A stretch of 64,000 nt of DNA, from positions 99,177 through 163,176 of the forward strand of contig JAWKTX010000013.1 of the NCBI GenBank assembly GCA_041398825.1. Reading direction: 5' to 3'. The number at the start of each line of letters is the position of its first letter. The first letter of the stretch is position 1. The stretch is from Planctomycetaceae bacterium (GTDB lineage: Bacteria > Planctomycetota > Planctomycetia > Planctomycetales > Planctomycetaceae). A program made the translations under genes and the position numbers. Below the pieces are notes generated by a model. That model was not told the DNA's origin. It saw only the letters and a list, made by a program, of their open reading frames with translations, and did not search any database. Shown here piece by piece: positions 62,892 to 64,000 of this stretch.

Positions 62892-64000
62892 ATGTCTTCG
62901 ACCGAGCATCTTTCTTATCGCGACGAATCAGGCAGCGATGTCGATGCCCAGTTTACAGACTCCGCTGCGCCTGCCGCCTCTCCAGCGCATGTCACACTGG
63001 GAGCCGGAAAACACTCAGCCCGGGGGAGAGCGAATTCTGTGCCGGGATCGATGTTCTCCAAAAGGGGCTCAATTCGTCGAGGGCGAAGACAACCTCCAAA
63101 GTGGATGCTTAAGTTTCAGGCAACCCTGCAATCCCTGACCCGGCGGATGAAGCAGCTTCCGGAATGGGCGAAGCAACATCGACGCCAGTGCGGCACATTT
63201 CTTGCCAGCCTGTTGATCCATTCACTGATTGCCCTTTTGTTATCTCTCTGGATGATCCAGCCCGAGTTCACGGAGCAAATCTTCACATTAATTGCCGGGG
63301 CTACGAAACCAGCCGAGGACATTGCTTTCGTCGAAGTGGCCGAAATTGTTCAACCCGAATCACTGGATCGCACGGATCTCGACAGCACCATGAAGCAGCT
63401 GCTGTCCGACGCGAACGATGGTTTAAATTCGCACGAAATGGACGATCCCCTGGATCGTAAGTTTCAGATCACTGCGGATCTGCTGAGTGCCGGGTTGGAA
63501 ATCCCTGTCCACCTGGGAGAATTTGGTGGCCGATCGAAAGCGGGTCGGCAGGCGGCAGTCCACCGTTTCGGTGGCACAGCGAATAGCGAAAAAGCTGTGA
63601 ATTCCGGTCTCAAATGGCTGGCGTCCATCCAAAGGGAAGACGGGTCCTGGAGCTTCTCTGAAGTTGGGCAGGCAGGGTCACCGGGAGCAATGGGCCAGAC
63701 AGATATGGGAGCGACGGCTCTGGCACTATTGTGCTTTCTCGGCGGCGGACACACACACACGACAAACGGAGAGTACCGGGAACTGGTCACGAAGGGATTA
63801 GAGTATCTCAGAAAGAACGCCGAATTGTTTTCTTATGGGGCGGACCTTCGCGGAACCTATCAGGGAAATTCGGGAATGTATGTTCAGGGCATCGCCAGCA
63901 TCTGCATTTGTGAGGCGGCCGCGATGTCACCGGATGATCAGGAGCTTCGTAAGCTGGCCATCAATTCCATCGACTTCATCGAGCGAGCGCAGGATCGGGA
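62892..64000 (+). CDS. Prenyltransferase/squalene-cyclase-fold membrane protein, cut by the window end
   Basis: At least 369 residues; the stop lies outside the window. The frame begins at the ATG at 62892 (MSSTEHLSYRDESG). Residues 1-95 are polar and basic (RGRANSVPGSMFSKRGS, then RRGRRQPPKW), residues 102-120 form one transmembrane helix (TFLASLLIHSLIALLLSLW), and from about 235 there are alpha/alpha-barrel repeats typical of squalene-hopene cyclase and prenyltransferase folds (LKWLASIQREDGSWSF, TALALLCFLGGG, YVQGIASICICEAAAM). Such proteins are frequent in Planctomycetes, without proven activity. It is divergent from the 1160-residue gene, with a 258-base gap. Confidence 0.85.
   Translation, partial: MSSTEHLSYRDESGSDVDAQFTDSAAPAASPAHVTLGAGKHSARGRANSVPGSMFSKRGSIRRGRRQPPKWMLKFQATLQSLTRRMKQLPEWAKQHRRQCGTFLASLLIHSLIALLLSLWMIQPEFTEQIFTLIAGATKPAEDIAFVEVAEIVQPESLDRTDLDSTMKQLLSDANDGLNSHEMDDPLDRKFQITADLLSAGLEIPVHLGEFGGRSKAGRQAAVHRFGGTANSEKAVNSGLKWLASIQREDGSWSFSEVGQAGSPGAMGQTDMGATALALLCFLGGGHTHTTNGEYRELVTKGLEYLRKNAELFSYGADLRGTYQGNSGMYVQGIASICICEAAAMSPDDQELRKLAINSIDFIERAQDR

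Overview
The window looks like a chromosomal segment of a planctomycete, probably of the Planctomycetaceae type. The evidence is the set of lineage-typical families: two DUF1559 prepilin-like proteins, a PSCyt1/DUF1549/DUF1553 cytochrome protein beside a DUF1501 protein, an ECF sigma factor paired with a 1798-residue kinase/WD40 protein, BatB-like and large VWA membrane proteins, Gfo/Idh/MocA oxidoreductases, a SUI1-type factor and a prenyltransferase-fold membrane protein. Genes sit on both strands in short runs. I see no phage, insertion sequence, integron or CRISPR array.

Layout. 0-8.2 kb: BatB-like VWA protein, Trm112-like protein, a divergent pair (TIM-barrel sugar isomerase / Gfo-Idh-MocA), then a minus-strand run for nucleotide and cofactor supply (nadE, adenylate kinase, upp). 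8.3-12.7 kb: four transferases (FkbM methyltransferase, two zinc-ribbon methyltransferases, a GNAT protein) that look like glycan or lipid decoration. 13-17 kb: a small anchored protein, serine acetyltransferase, and a sodium/solute symporter coupled to a 77-residue membrane protein. 17.3-22 kb: a minus-strand four-gene block in which a two-gene unit (partner protein plus DUF1559) occurs twice. 22.5-29.6 kb: lipoprotein, ECF sigma factor and giant kinase. 29.7-36 kb: Gfo/Idh/MocA, CCA-adding enzyme, Na/Ca exchanger, SMP-30 protein, Cys-rich secreted protein. 36-44.8 kb: GntP permease coupled to a frameshifted FAD oxidoreductase, frameshifted pyrK, rhomboid protease, second sigma factor, Rieske protein. 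44.9-50.4 kb: overlapping operon fabI - GT39-like - divergent AroD/AroE fusion, then a cupredoxin, an SDR and tRNA-Ser(GGA) with a clear terminator. 51-59 kb: PSCyt1/DUF1501 pair, SUI1 factor, hydrolase, VWA protein. 59-64 kb: a 1160-residue protein that I tentatively assign to the PPi-dependent PEP carboxykinase family, and the start of a prenyltransferase-fold protein cut by the window end.

Points most worth a second look: the candidate PPi-PEPCK; a dispersed intergenic palindromic repeat of about 110 bases in three copies; the duplicated DUF1559 module; two independent single-base frameshifts within 2.5 kb of each other; and an AroD/AroE fusion that appears to lack catalytic residues in both halves. 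All family assignments come from reading motifs by eye, with no database search.
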